Positions 15,097 through 23,402 of a stretch of DNA of 64,000 bases are shown here, piece after piece (position 1 is the first letter of the stretch; each line of letters begins with the position of its first letter). The position numbers and the translations under genes were made by a program. The notes beneath the pieces are model-generated. The model was not told where the DNA came from, did not search any database, and saw nothing but the letters and a program-made list of their open reading frames with translations. Source of the stretch: a virus; IMG/VR virus record IMGVR_UViG_3300025030_000004, positions 1-64,000 of that record; one strand, 5' to 3'.

Positions 15097-15117
15097 CCCT
15101 AGCCTGAAGGCGTAGGG
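15097..15117 (+). repeat. Right-end hairpin of the IscB element
   Basis: CCCTAGCC (15097-15104), TGAA loop, GGC-G-TAGGG (15109-15117) with a one-base bulge. Subterminal imperfect hairpins of this type mark the ends of IS200/IS605-superfamily elements. Confidence 0.65.
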
Positions 15118-15135
15118 GTTTCCTGCCAAGCATTT

Positions 15136-15825
15136 ATGAAATATAAACAATATAAACTTGTCAACCACAACCGTTTTGTCGCTACAGGCTTAATCCTAAC
15201 CCTAATTGCCACAGGAGCCATTGCAAAGATTAAAAATGCAAGAGCAGAGGATATTTCACCTAGCACCATTTTATCAACACAATCTATATACATAGCAAAT
15301 AGAAGTATAAATACATTAAATATTTATCCTGAACGACCTAAATATAATATTAATTTGAGCGAAGAATATCAAGATTTAATTTATGAGTTGTCTATGAAAA
15401 ATGGGTTATCTTATGAATTTGCGTTAGCGGTATTTCATTATGAGTCAAAATTTGACCCAAAAGCAACAAATAAAAATAGAGATAAAAGTATAGATGAAGG
15501 ATTTTCGCAACTCAATAGTAGATTCACAAATACATACAGGGATTATGCAGTAAGATATGGTAACTTAGATCCAAATGTACAATTTGACGTTTTTAATATA
15601 GACCATAGCATTAGAGCCGGAATCGGAACTCTAGTTTATTTAAGAGATTATTGGAAACAGAGAGGAGTGAGCGAAGAAAATTCACTTGAATATATTACAG
15701 GGAGTTTTAATCTAGGCATCGAGGGGATGAAAAAATACATAAGGCAAACTGGCAAGATTGAAAGGGAATATTCGAGACAGGTACAAAAACGGAAAGATAT
15801 GTTAGAGATTAGTAACACATTGTAA
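15136..15825 (+). CDS. Secreted lytic transglycosylase-like protein
   Basis: 229 aa. N-terminal basic stretch and hydrophobic segment (residues about 13-31) followed by NARAED suggest a signal peptide. The lysozyme-like domain shows FALAVFHYESKFDP with the catalytic-type Glu near residue 102, then GFSQLNS, and a C-terminal SFNLGIEGMKKY helix, the arrangement of SLT/VirB1-type murein transglycosylases that open the wall for phage DNA entry or conjugation. ATG 15136 lies only 19 nt after the IS right-end hairpin, with no clear Shine-Dalgarno, so the IscB insertion may have replaced its original upstream region. Confidence 0.75.
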   Translation: MKYKQYKLVNHNRFVATGLILTLIATGAIAKIKNARAEDISPSTILSTQSIYIANRSINTLNIYPERPKYNINLSEEYQDLIYELSMKNGLSYEFALAVFHYESKFDPKATNKNRDKSIDEGFSQLNSRFTNTYRDYAVRYGNLDPNVQFDVFNIDHSIRAGIGTLVYLRDYWKQRGVSEENSLEYITGSFNLGIEGMKKYIRQTGKIEREYSRQVQKRKDMLEISNTL

Positions 15826-15876
15826 TGTTCACTAATACAATAAGTTATAAATAATAAATAAAGGATGTGAAAGTAA

Positions 15877-16044
15877 ATGTCTGATTGCACTGTAATATAT
15901 TTTAGTAATTTCAAAGAGAAAATTAGAGTTCAGAAAGAATTAGAACGAGAAATGCTAAGAAAACATGGTAAAAATAAATTCAAACTAAGTGTGCTAGAAA
16001 ACTGTGTTATGGCTGAATATCGTTCAGAAAAAGCATATTTTTAA
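15877..16044 (+). CDS. Hypothetical small protein, 55 aa
   Basis: ATG 15877 with AAAGGATG (15860-15867) upstream. Starts MSDCTVIYFSNFKEK, then a basic helix and a cysteine. No family recognised. Last gene before the IS607-type element. Confidence 0.55.
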   Translation: MSDCTVIYFSNFKEKIRVQKELEREMLRKHGKNKFKLSVLENCVMAEYRSEKAYF

Positions 16045-16238
16045 TAAAGAAAAATTAATAAGCGGAAAATAATAAAATACATAGCGAAAAGACAATATAT
16101 GCAATGATTTGTCTTGCCGAGATGATACAATATTGAGAGAAGGTTGTTGAACAGTTAGTTAAAAGTTATAAAAAGTTATAAATTTATACTTTATATTATA
16201 ACTAATGTATGCTATAATACATTAAGAGGTGAAAATAT

Positions 16239-16898
16239 ATGAAATATTATAGTATACATGAATTCTCAAAGTTGATTTCCAGAACTCCACAAACACTTAG
16301 AAATTGGGATAAGAGTGGCAAACTAACTCCTAGTCACACTGGAGCAAATGGTTACAGATACTATTCTCATCAACAATTAAAAGAAGTTCTAAACATTGAA
16401 GATGATTCAGAAAAACCTAAACTTACAATTGGATATTGTAGAGTTTCTTCTAATAAACAAAAAGATGATCTTGAACGCCAAGTAGATAATATGAAAAAGT
16501 ATTTAGAATCTTTAAACAAACCTTATGAAATTATAATTGACATTGGAAGTGGTATCAACTACAAGAAAAAGGGACTTAGAGAACTTCTAAAGAAAATCAA
16601 CAATAAAGAAGTAGACAAAATAATTATCTTATATAAAGACAGGCTTCTTAGATTTGGTTTTGAATTAATAGAATATATGGCTAATTTAAATGGTTGTGAA
16701 ATTGAAATATTGGATAGTACAGAAAAAACACAACAAGAAGAATTAGTTGAAGATTTAATACAAATTATTACTGTTTTTAGTTGTAGACTTCAAGGAAAAA
16801 GAGCTAATAGAACTAGAAAAATGATTGATGATTTAATTAAGGAAGGAGATGAGGAAATTGATCAAGGGAATCAAAATAATGCTTGTGCCGAACAATAA
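16239..16898 (+). CDS. tnpA: IS607-family serine recombinase TnpA
   Basis: 219 aa. Residues about 3-45 are a MerR-like winged helix (SIHEFSKLISRTPQTLRNWD ending YRYYSHQQL); then a small serine recombinase domain with IGYCRVSSNKQKDDLERQ (nucleophile Ser near residue 70) and YKDRLLRFGFELIEY. This domain order is specific for IS607 transposases, which move via circular intermediates. Start ATG 16239 has AAGAGGTG upstream and a promoter-like TATAAT nearby. The end overlaps tnpB by 50 nt. Confidence 0.9.
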   Translation: MKYYSIHEFSKLISRTPQTLRNWDKSGKLTPSHTGANGYRYYSHQQLKEVLNIEDDSEKPKLTIGYCRVSSNKQKDDLERQVDNMKKYLESLNKPYEIIIDIGSGINYKKKGLRELLKKINNKEVDKIIILYKDRLLRFGFELIEYMANLNGCEIEILDSTEKTQQEELVEDLIQIITVFSCRLQGKRANRTRKMIDDLIKEGDEEIDQGNQNNACAEQ

Positions 16899-18039
16899 AC
16901 AAAACACATTAATGTTTCAAAATGCTGGAACTGCTAGATGGGCATATAATTGGGCGTTGGGTAGAGAAAAAGAGAATTACGCTAATGGTGGTAAGTTTAT
17001 TTCAGATAATGATTTAAGAAAAGAATTAACTCAACTAAAGAAAACTGATGAATTTGGTTGGTTAAATAATATTTCTAATAATGTACCTAAACAGGCAATT
17101 AAAGACGCTTGTACTGCGTATCAAAGATTCTTCAAGGGGCAAGCAAAATTCCCTCAGTTTAAAACTAGAAAGAAATCTCCTCCTAAATTTTATCAAGATA
17201 ATGTAAAGATTCAATTCACAGGCACACATGTTAAGTTTGAAGGACTTGCTAAAAGTAAAAAGGGAAACAAACAACAATTAAATTGGGTAAGATTAGCTGA
17301 ACACAACAGAATTCCTTTTGGCAAAGATGTCAAGTATATTAATCCTCGAATATCGCATGATAGTTTAAATTGGTTTATTAGTGTTGGAATTGAATGTCCT
17401 AATAACATCGAGACATCATTAAACAAGGGGATCGGAATAGACTTGGGAATTAAAGACTTGGCAATATGCTCAGATGGAAAAACTTATGGGAACATTAATA
17501 AAACCAAAAAGATGAGACGATTAGAAAAACAAAAGAAGAGACTCCAACGTCAAGTTTCTAGAAAATATGAAGATAATCGTGATGGTTCAAAATACATCAA
17601 AACTAAAAATATTATCAAACTAGAACTTAAAATTAAGTCAGTTCAACATAAATTAAACGGAGTTAGAAACAATTACATCCAACAAATGACTACTGAGATA
17701 GTGAAAACCAAACCATCTTTTGTATCGTTGGAGGATTTAAACATTAGTGGAATGATGAAGAACAAACATCTATCTAAAGCGATCCAACAGCAAAGTCTCT
17801 ATGAATTTGGAAGACAGTTAAAATATAAAGGATTATGGAATCATATTGAGATAAGAATTGTAGATAGATGGTATCCAAGCTCTAAGACTTGCCATGAATG
17901 TGGGAAAGTCAATAAGTTATTAACTTTGAGTGATAGAGAATGGATTTGTATTGGATGTGGAAGTGTTTTAGATAGGGATCTTAATGCTTCACTGAATTTA
18001 AGGGATACTGAGAATTATAAGATATTTAAAGTTAGTTGA
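16849..18039 (+). CDS. tnpB: TnpB RNA-guided nuclease (IS607 type)
   Basis: 396 aa, uninterrupted. Seen: N-terminal KIMLVPNNKQNT, RuvC-I GIDLGIKDLA (Asp near 198), Lys/Arg-rich helix, SLEDLNISGMMKN (Glu near 294), zinc finger CHEC...CIGC, RuvC-III LDRDLNASLNL (Asp near 374). All three catalytic acids and four Cys are present, so it is likely active, cleaving the donor-joint DNA under guidance of an RNA from the element's right end. GTG/ATG choice: ATG 16849 inside tnpA with AAGGAG upstream. Confidence 0.9.
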   Translation: MRKLIKGIKIMLVPNNKQNTLMFQNAGTARWAYNWALGREKENYANGGKFISDNDLRKELTQLKKTDEFGWLNNISNNVPKQAIKDACTAYQRFFKGQAKFPQFKTRKKSPPKFYQDNVKIQFTGTHVKFEGLAKSKKGNKQQLNWVRLAEHNRIPFGKDVKYINPRISHDSLNWFISVGIECPNNIETSLNKGIGIDLGIKDLAICSDGKTYGNINKTKKMRRLEKQKKRLQRQVSRKYEDNRDGSKYIKTKNIIKLELKIKSVQHKLNGVRNNYIQQMTTEIVKTKPSFVSLEDLNISGMMKNKHLSKAIQQQSLYEFGRQLKYKGLWNHIEIRIVDRWYPSSKTCHECGKVNKLLTLSDREWICIGCGSVLDRDLNASLNLRDTENYKIFKVS

Positions 18040-18200
18040 TTGAATCAAGGTTCCTATATACCTGTTCGTTAGCAGGGAATTTAAGCCTTTGGAGTGTTAA
18101 GCAACTTGAGTAGTAATAGTAATATTGCGAAAAAGAACACGATGAATAAGGAATAAAACATAGAGTTATAAATTATGTATGTATTTTATAACTTCTTATA
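18040..18200 (+). ncRNA. Probable right-end reRNA/omega-RNA of the IS607 TnpB
   Basis: Non-coding region directly 3' of tnpB up to the presumed right end. TnpB guide RNAs normally overlap the tnpB 3' end and extend over the right boundary, where the flanking sequence supplies the guide. It includes a hairpin AGTTATAAA/TTTATAACT (18164-18193). No gene is visible in 18040-18341. Confidence 0.5.
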
Positions 18201-18341
18201 AGTTTTTAGTAACGGTGAGAACCATGTAAATAGAATTAAATAAACTATACCAGAACCCCCATAATTTATGAAACTAATTCGTATAGTCTTTTAGAAGATA
18301 CAATAGAATTCAATCGAATAAAGAGGAAAGAGCGTGAAGGT

Positions 18342-18599
18342 ATGAGATTTATAAATTTTATTCTTGGTAAAAGGGCAGAGTATAAGATTGTAAAAGATAT
18401 AGAAAAAGCGACACACTGGTTAGCGTATAGGGATGATAAAAGCATCATAAAGGATAGTGTAACATCAGGAAAGAAGTATAAATTAGAACTTTTAGAAGAT
18501 GAGTTTGGATTTGAGTATTTTATAAAAGATGACAAAAATAATTTTGGGATGCACTATATGATACATAAAGGAGATTTTATTAAGTTTTTTGATGCCTAA
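18342..18599 (+). CDS. Hypothetical protein, 85 aa
   Basis: ATG 18342 with GAGGAAAGAG further upstream and GTGAAGG close. Begins MRFINFILGKRAEYK; charged, ends FIKFFDA. No domain recognised. First gene right of the IS607 element. Confidence 0.6.
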   Translation: MRFINFILGKRAEYKIVKDIEKATHWLAYRDDKSIIKDSVTSGKKYKLELLEDEFGFEYFIKDDKNNFGMHYMIHKGDFIKFFDA

Positions 18600-18642
18600 A
18601 ATGCCTATGAAAATAAGGTTTCATCGGAAAGGAGGTTAAGTT

Positions 18643-18735
18643 ATTGTTTATAAATGGTGGTATTTAGAATGCCCAATATGTAATAACCTTGATCCCATAC
18701 ATGGGAAGTATATGTGTGCTTTTATGGAAACCTAA
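18643..18735 (+). CDS. Possible 30-aa protein with an AUU start
   Basis: A strong AAAGGAGG (18628-18635) is followed after 7 nt by ATT (18643), which opens a frame encoding VYKWWYLECPICNN... with a CPIC half zinc-finger, to TAA 18733-18735. ATG, GTG and TTG are absent in this frame. Listed because the same SD-plus-AUA/AUU pattern recurs in better supported genes. Confidence 0.35.
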   Translation: MVYKWWYLECPICNNLDPIHGKYMCAFMET

Positions 18736-18828
18736 GTCAAAAGATGGTGTTTGTATTTATTGACTTGTTTCTGAGCTATTTTAACTAATTAAATACGGTA
18801 ATAGATATTGTGGAAAGGAGAAAAGTTT

Positions 18829-19011
18829 ATGAGTGAAAATTCAGATGAAATCGCTAGATTAAATAAACAGTTAGATAAAGCTATTGAAATTTTAGGCAGT
18901 TCTTTATTAGATGTTTGCCCTAATGAATATGGTTTAAGTGATGATTCTCAATGCCCTAAACATATGGATTGTCAAACGTGTTGGGATGAGGCATTATCAA
19001 GCATAGAATAA
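18829..19011 (+). CDS. Small Cys-rich protein with CP...CxxCW motif, 60 aa
   Basis: ATG 18829 has AAAGGAG 7-8 nt upstream. The C-terminal pattern CPNEYGL ... CPKHMDCQTCWDEAL closely matches CPSEFGL ... CPDLFCTSCWEKAL in the protein at 24745, so the two are paralogues. Probably metal-binding. I recall similar short phage proteins without function. Confidence 0.7.
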   Translation: MSENSDEIARLNKQLDKAIEILGSSLLDVCPNEYGLSDDSQCPKHMDCQTCWDEALSSIE

Positions 19012-19075
19012 TCCAAACAATTACAGAATTTAAGTCATAAATGTTATTAAATAATAAAAAGGAGAATGATAAAAA

Positions 19076-19243
19076 ATGAGTAAATTTATTTCAGTTTATG
19101 AGTTGAATTCAGACGAGCAAGATAATCTATGGATTAGTGATACTTGCCCTAATTGTGGTGCTAAGATAGTTCAAAAAGATTTAACCACAGACTTAGCTTG
19201 GTGGCACTGTGTCTATTGTGATAATCAATACATAGTCGAATAA
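19076..19243 (+). CDS. Small zinc-ribbon protein, 55 aa
   Basis: ATG 19076 with AAAGGAGA upstream. CPNC near residue 25 and CVYC near residue 45 form a ribbon, with an aromatic AWWH before the second pair. Function unknown. Confidence 0.65.
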   Translation: MSKFISVYELNSDEQDNLWISDTCPNCGAKIVQKDLTTDLAWWHCVYCDNQYIVE

Positions 19244-19277
19244 TACAAAGGTGAAAAATAATAAAAGGGGTGAAAGG

Positions 19278-19439
19278 ATGATGGGTAAGGGATGTAATTT
19301 ATACGTAAAAGATCGATGTGTAGCTACTTGTTGGATATATAGAGATAAGAGATGTTGTATTAAATGTAATGAAACTGATAAATGCAAAAAGGTATGTGGT
19401 TTTGTTAGGAAGGATAGAGTGAAGATAAATGAAATGTAG
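19278..19439 (+). CDS. Cys-rich protein, 53 aa
   Basis: ATG 19278 (AAAAGGGG 19263-19270, spacing 7). Seven Cys, with RCCIKCNETDKC resembling CCVTCDKYQKC of the protein at 2658. Its end overlaps the next gene by 11 nt. Confidence 0.6.
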   Translation: MMGKGCNLYVKDRCVATCWIYRDKRCCIKCNETDKCKKVCGFVRKDRVKINEM

Positions 19440-19659
19440 AGGAAATGAGTGTACTAGCTACTCAGAAGACTATTTTTACCCAATTTGTCAAGAAACAAAT
19501 ATAAGAACAACTATAGATGTAGAATGCAAATTGTTCAAAAATATTGCAGAAATCAGAGATGAATTAATTAGGAAATGTAGATTATTCGAGGAAGTATTTG
19601 AGATTGATGTGTCTGATAATTTAGATACCGAAGTAGAAAAGATTGAGGGTGCTGATTAA
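19429..19659 (+). CDS. Hypothetical protein, 76 aa
   Basis: Overlaps the preceding gene by 11 nt. N-terminal Cys cluster (CRGNEC ... C ... C) followed by an acidic helical domain (VEKIEGAD at the end). The stop abuts the next ATG at 19660. Function unknown. Confidence 0.6.
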   Translation: MKCRGNECTSYSEDYFYPICQETNIRTTIDVECKLFKNIAEIRDELIRKCRLFEEVFEIDVSDNLDTEVEKIEGAD

Positions 19660-19848
19660 ATGAAAATGGGTGAAAAAGGTATTGTTCTTGAGGTTAATGA
19701 CTGGGAAGATTGTGAATGGTGGTATGAGGATGAGCCAGAAGTGTTTAAGTTTATGAGAGCAAATAAAGATATGATTGTGAAGTATTCTTTGGAGAATGGG
19801 ATGAATTTTAGAGATGGGATTAAATATTTGTTTAAGATTGGAGATTAA
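19660..19848 (+). CDS. Hypothetical acidic protein, 62 aa
   Basis: Starts at the base after the previous stop. Rich in Trp/Asp/Glu (DWEDCEWWYEDEPE). No motif recognised; likely co-translated with its upstream neighbour. Confidence 0.55.
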   Translation: MKMGEKGIVLEVNDWEDCEWWYEDEPEVFKFMRANKDMIVKYSLENGMNFRDGIKYLFKIGD

Positions 19849-19902
19849 TGATACCATAAAAATTGTGAGCTTATTCTATTATAAAGAAAGGATGATTAAA
19901 TT

Positions 19903-20115
19903 ATGTTAGAGGATTTAGAAAACAGATATAAATCAAATGGAATTACCATCGAATCAAACTATGGATCAAGATGGAACTATAAAGATGTTAATGATGATTT
20001 TATTTGTATATGTGAAGACACAAGCGACAACTGTATTGGAATTACATTAAAGCAAGCAGAATTTATTATTAAAACTCTAAATAAAGTTATATTTAATTTT
20101 AGACAACATGGATGA
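19903..20115 (+). CDS. Hypothetical protein, 70 aa
   Basis: ATG 19903 with GAAAGGATG upstream. Starts MLEDLENRYKSNG and contains SRWNYKDVNDDFICICED; the second half is a helix (LKQAEFIIKTLNKVIF). Overlaps the next gene by 8 nt. Confidence 0.6.
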   Translation: MLEDLENRYKSNGITIESNYGSRWNYKDVNDDFICICEDTSDNCIGITLKQAEFIIKTLNKVIFNFRQHG

Positions 20116-20545
20116 ATTTGAAAAATTAAAATATGATGGCGATTACAGAACCTATGGATATTTTAAAACACATAAACTCAAAAATAATCAAACTATAGGA
20201 ATATATTTTTGGAAACATGAACTCAGTAAATCTAATGAATATGTAATCTTACTAGCAATAGCAAACAAGAAAAAACATCTTAGACAATTAATATCAGGAG
20301 AAAAAGATATACTAACTGATCATGAAACTGGAAAATGTGGACTTGAAGGTTTACTATGGGGCAAGAAACAGATTGTTGAGTTTGAGAAATCTAATTTGTG
20401 TAAAGATGGAGATTTTATCAATATATATTGGACAGATAATAGACGTAGAGATGTGTACGAATACGGCTTAGGGAAATTAGGGTTTGTGATGGGATATAGG
20501 GACGGCAAGAAGTGTTTGTATAAGAAGATTGTAAAAGATGTATAA
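20108..20545 (+). CDS. Hypothetical protein, 145 aa
   Basis: Overlaps the preceding gene by 8 nt. Soluble alpha/beta protein with LEGLLWGKKQIVEFEK and a C-terminal YGLGKLGFVMGYRDGK. No family recognised, though the pattern suggests an N-acetyltransferase-like C-terminus (GLGKLGF); this is only an impression. Confidence 0.65.
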   Translation: MDEFEKLKYDGDYRTYGYFKTHKLKNNQTIGIYFWKHELSKSNEYVILLAIANKKKHLRQLISGEKDILTDHETGKCGLEGLLWGKKQIVEFEKSNLCKDGDFINIYWTDNRRRDVYEYGLGKLGFVMGYRDGKKCLYKKIVKDV

Positions 20546-20549
20546 ACTA

Positions 20550-20589
20550 AAAATAATTAATTGACAAAATGACTTTGCGAAGATACAAT
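20550..20589 (+). promoter_or_regulatory. Promoter of the DNA ligase gene with upstream AAAATAATTAAT
   Basis: TTGACA (20561-20566), 17-bp spacer, TACAAT (20584-20589). The 12-mer AAAATAATTAAT (20550-20561) abuts the -35 box, as also seen at 34735 and 48758, and may act as an UP element or activator site. Confidence 0.75.
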
Positions 20590-20638
20590 AGGTATTAGTA
20601 AAGTCTATATTTTTTATAAGAAAGAAGGAGATATATTA

Positions 20639-21910
20639 ATGGAAAAAGTATTGGCAATCGTAGAACAACTTCAAGGAACAAGTGGACGTAATGACAAGGA
20701 GTTTATTCTGAAGCAAAATGAATCAAATGAGCTATTTAAGAAGGTAATGCATTTCATTTATAATCCTTACATACTAACAGGAATCTCTAAAAAGAAGATC
20801 AGTAAAAAATTAAAACTTCCAAAAGAGCAATCAACATTATCAATTATTGAAGTAATGGACTATCTCCAATCACACAATTCGGGCAGAGATGAAGATGTAA
20901 TTTTAGTTCAAAATTTCATTCAATCACAGCCTGAAAATCTAAGAGACTTCTATACTAAAATCGTTACAAAGGATTTGTCAATTGGGCTTACATCTAGTAC
21001 ATTAAACAAAGTATATGGTGATTTTATTCCAGAGTTTTCCGTAATGTTAGCTGAAAAATATTTTGACCATGAAGATAAAATTAATAAAAATTTTATCATA
21101 AGCACTAAAATGGATGGCAATAGGAATATTGCACTTGTCGATGAAGATGTAAAGATGTTTACAAGACAAGGGCAAATTAATCAAGGATTTGACGATATTG
21201 AAAAAGAATTAAAGATGCTACCAAGAGGATATGCATATGATGGAGAATTTATTGCTATCAATAATGACAATTTAAATTCAGCAGATTTATACAGAATTAC
21301 CACAAGTATTGTTCGTAAAGATGGCATTAAGGAAAATGTTGTATTTCATATTTTTGATATGATTCCTATCGAAGATTTCAAAAAGGGGGTTTGTAATATT
21401 GCCTGTATTGATAGAAAATTTAATCTTAAAACAGCTTTGAATAGTTTAAATTTTAAATGGATTCAAGAAGTTCCTATTCTTTATTCTGGGAATGATAAAA
21501 CTCAAGTTACATATTGGCTAGACAAATTAACTTCCGATGGATTAGAGGGGTGCATGGTTAATATTGCAGACTATCCATATGAGTGTAAAAGAAGTAAAGG
21601 ATTGCTGAAGGTTAAAAAGATGCAAACGGTTGACCTTGAAATTGTTGGATTTGAGGAAGGTGAAGGACGTTTATCTAGAACGCTTGGCAGGATTAATGTT
21701 ATGTATAAAGGCAATCTAGTTGGTGTGGGTTCTGGATATAGTGATGCCGATAGACAATATATTTGGGGAAATAGAAATGAATTATTGGGAAGGGTTATTG
21801 AGGTATCCTATTTTGAAGAATCGACCAATAAGAAAACAAAAGAGATTAGCCTTAGATTCCCTATTTTTAAATGTATTAGAGAAGAAGGAAAGGAGATTAG
21901 CTATAATTAA
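20639..21910 (+). CDS. ATP-dependent DNA ligase
   Basis: 423 aa. The adenylation motif KMDGNR starts at Lys157 (expected AMP acceptor); then YAYDGEFI (motif III) near 198, DGLEGCMVN (motif IV) near 304, LLKVKKM (motif V) near 322, and an OB-fold C-terminal domain ending ISLRFPIFKCIREE. An N-terminal helical domain of about 145 aa precedes. Seals nicks in dsDNA using ATP, unlike the host's NAD-dependent LigA, and would serve the element's own replication or repair. Own promoter. The stop overlaps the next ATG (TAATG). Confidence 0.9.
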   Translation: MEKVLAIVEQLQGTSGRNDKEFILKQNESNELFKKVMHFIYNPYILTGISKKKISKKLKLPKEQSTLSIIEVMDYLQSHNSGRDEDVILVQNFIQSQPENLRDFYTKIVTKDLSIGLTSSTLNKVYGDFIPEFSVMLAEKYFDHEDKINKNFIISTKMDGNRNIALVDEDVKMFTRQGQINQGFDDIEKELKMLPRGYAYDGEFIAINNDNLNSADLYRITTSIVRKDGIKENVVFHIFDMIPIEDFKKGVCNIACIDRKFNLKTALNSLNFKWIQEVPILYSGNDKTQVTYWLDKLTSDGLEGCMVNIADYPYECKRSKGLLKVKKMQTVDLEIVGFEEGEGRLSRTLGRINVMYKGNLVGVGSGYSDADRQYIWGNRNELLGRVIEVSYFEESTNKKTKEISLRFPIFKCIREEGKEISYN

Positions 21911-22467
21911 TGGTAGAAGCATATATTCCAAATAATAATACATATCATAATAATGGCGAATTTATGATTGGATATACCAATAATGGGGACGAGTTTATGT
22001 TTGATTATGAAGATTATGACATGATAAAACAATATTGTTGGAGATTGAAGAAAAGTGGCTACTTGATAACAAATATAAGACATGAAGATAAAAGATATAC
22101 AGTCGAGATGCATAGATTAATAATAAATAATTTTCCGTTTAGTAAAGATTTAAAGAATTATGTATTGGATCATATAGATAGGAATAAGAGAAATAATAGA
22201 CGTAGCAATATTAGAATAACCGAGAGGCAGAAAAATAGTTTTAACTCTAATATTTCAAAATCTAATACTTCTGGGGTAATAGGAGTATGTTGGCATAAAG
22301 AGAATAGTTGTTGGACTTCACATATAAGATTTAATGGAAAAATGATTTATTTAGGAAGCTTTCATAATATAAAAGAAGCTACAATGACGAGGCTGAGAGC
22401 AGAAAAAGAGTATTTTGGAGATGATTTTGCTCCACAAAGGCATTTATTTAATCAATATAAAATATAA
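21910..22467 (+). CDS. HNH homing endonuclease with AP2 domain
   Basis: 185 aa. HNH_3-type core: VEMHRLIIN, YVLDHIDRNKRNNRRSNIRI (H-N type), then an AP2-like DNA-binding domain SGVIGVCWHKENSCWTSHI ... IYLGSFHNIKEA. This architecture is typical of free-standing phage homing endonucleases. It begins at the last base of the ligase stop with no obvious ribosome site and is followed by a structured intergenic region. Confidence 0.85.
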   Translation: MVEAYIPNNNTYHNNGEFMIGYTNNGDEFMFDYEDYDMIKQYCWRLKKSGYLITNIRHEDKRYTVEMHRLIINNFPFSKDLKNYVLDHIDRNKRNNRRSNIRITERQKNSFNSNISKSNTSGVIGVCWHKENSCWTSHIRFNGKMIYLGSFHNIKEATMTRLRAEKEYFGDDFAPQRHLFNQYKI

Positions 22468-22491
22468 CTAAATATATATAATATTCGATAT

Positions 22492-22657
22492 AATTGAGCG
22501 CGGAACTGAAAACCCTGATCCAGTCACAATAAAAACTGAATTCCAAACAGTGTGTTAATGATAAAACTGGGTAATGCTCAATTTAGTAAAAAATAACTTA
22601 TTGGGGATTGAGTTATAGTGTCCTTCTCAGACACTATTGGGTGGCTGAAAACTCAAT
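22492..22657 (+). ncRNA. Structured intergenic RNA candidate
   Basis: Two compact folds. First: AATTGAGC (22492-22499) with GCTCAATT (22576-22583), enclosing CCAGT (22520-22524) with ACTGG (22566-22570) and ACTG (22535-22538) with CAGT (22548-22551). Second: ATTGAGTT (22607-22614) with AACTCAAT (22650-22657) stacked on ATAGTGTC (22615-22622) with GACACTAT (22630-22637), with a 12-nt single-stranded GGGTGG-containing segment. No coding frame fits. Could be a regulatory RNA, or remnants of an intron associated with the preceding HNH gene. Family not recognised. Confidence 0.55.
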
Positions 22658-22735
22658 ACAATAGCAGGGGAAAGCTATTTATTAAAACATTTAGATTATC
22701 GATTTTAATGAAATTTAGAAAGGAAGTAATAAAAA

Positions 22736-22915
22736 ATGAATTATATCAACAAAGTTATTGATCAAATTAAAAATGCGAAAACAGACAATGAGATTAAAAG
22801 TGCTATATTGTACATCTATGTGGATGCTCAGTTTGATTCTAGTATTAGAAAAGAATTTGATGAGTGTATTCGAAACCAAATATGGGAAAATCAAGTTATT
22901 GCTAATTCACAATAA
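22736..22915 (+). CDS. Hypothetical small protein, 59 aa
   Basis: ATG 22736 with AGAAAGGAAG upstream. Helical, beginning MNYINKVIDQIKNAKTDNEI. Preferred to a longer frame that overlaps it from 22758 because only this one has a ribosome site. Function unknown. Confidence 0.6.
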   Translation: MNYINKVIDQIKNAKTDNEIKSAILYIYVDAQFDSSIRKEFDECIRNQIWENQVIANSQ

Positions 22916-22969
22916 TCCAATCATAGACACCCTTAATATCATTTTCATTGGAAGAAAGGAGGAAAAGAA

Positions 22970-23383
22970 ATGATATTAAAAGAAGAAAAACGCAATCTAT
23001 TTGAAGTAGATGATAAATACTATTTGGCACATTGCATATCTTCTGACTGTGCTATAGGCGCAGGGATTGCGGTTGAATTTCAAAAGAAGTTCAAGTTAAG
23101 GAATAAATTGCTGCAACATTATACTGGGCATCCAACTTGTATTCAGATAGGAAGGATATTTAATCTGATTACTAAAGAAAAATATTGGCATAAACCAACG
23201 AAAGATTCTTTGAAAGAATCGGTAACTATGATGAAAGAACTAGCAATAAATGAAGAGGTAATGTTTATTGCTATGCCAAAGATAGGATGTGGTTTAGATA
23301 GATTGCAATGGGGAGAAGTTAGAGAAATGCTAAAAGAAGTGTTTGACGATACAGATATTGAGATTTTAGTTTGTCATTTGTAA
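22970..23383 (+). CDS. Macrodomain protein (TARG1/ALC1-like ADP-ribose binding)
   Basis: 137 aa, almost exactly one macrodomain. Seen: LAHCISSDCAIGAGIAVEFQKKF (substrate loop with the G-x-G-x-A pattern), ICLGRIFNLIT-like strand (IGRIFNLITKEKYWHKP), then AMPKIGCGLDRLQWGEV, the phosphate-binding loop of TARG1-type macrodomains. Such proteins bind or remove ADP-ribose from proteins or DNA. On a phage-like element this could counter host ADP-ribosyl or NAD-based defence, but that is inference. ATG 22970 with AAAGGAGG 7 nt upstream. Confidence 0.85.
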   Translation: MILKEEKRNLFEVDDKYYLAHCISSDCAIGAGIAVEFQKKFKLRNKLLQHYTGHPTCIQIGRIFNLITKEKYWHKPTKDSLKESVTMMKELAINEEVMFIAMPKIGCGLDRLQWGEVREMLKEVFDDTDIEILVCHL

Positions 23384-23402
23384 AAGTATGAAAGGAGGTC
23401 AT

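Larger units (their letters stand above)
13573..15122 (+). mobile_element. IscB (IS200/IS605 superfamily) element without a transposase
   Basis: The unit consists of a highly structured non-coding region (13598-13835), an iscB gene with one stop (13840-15075) and a right-end hairpin (15097-15117). No Y1 transposase is present, so movement would depend on a related TnpA in trans, for example the one at 26302. Exact ends are not certain. Confidence 0.7.
16164..18193 (+). mobile_element. IS607-type element (serine TnpA plus TnpB)
   Basis: Contains MerR-like HTH/serine recombinase tnpA (16239) and overlapping tnpB (16849). AGTTATAAA occurs near both flanks (16164-16172 and 16174-16182 on the left; 18164-18172 on the right, where it forms a perfect hairpin with TTTATAACT 18185-18193). 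IS607 elements lack long terminal repeats, so the exact ends are estimates. Confidence 0.65.

Noticed and set aside
22492-22657. Group I intron
   Set aside because: I could not place the conserved P3/P7 core, and the flanking genes are not halves of one gene.
22758-22973. 71-codon frame after the structured RNA
   Set aside because: It overlaps the 59-aa gene at 22736, which has a proper ribosome site; this one has none.
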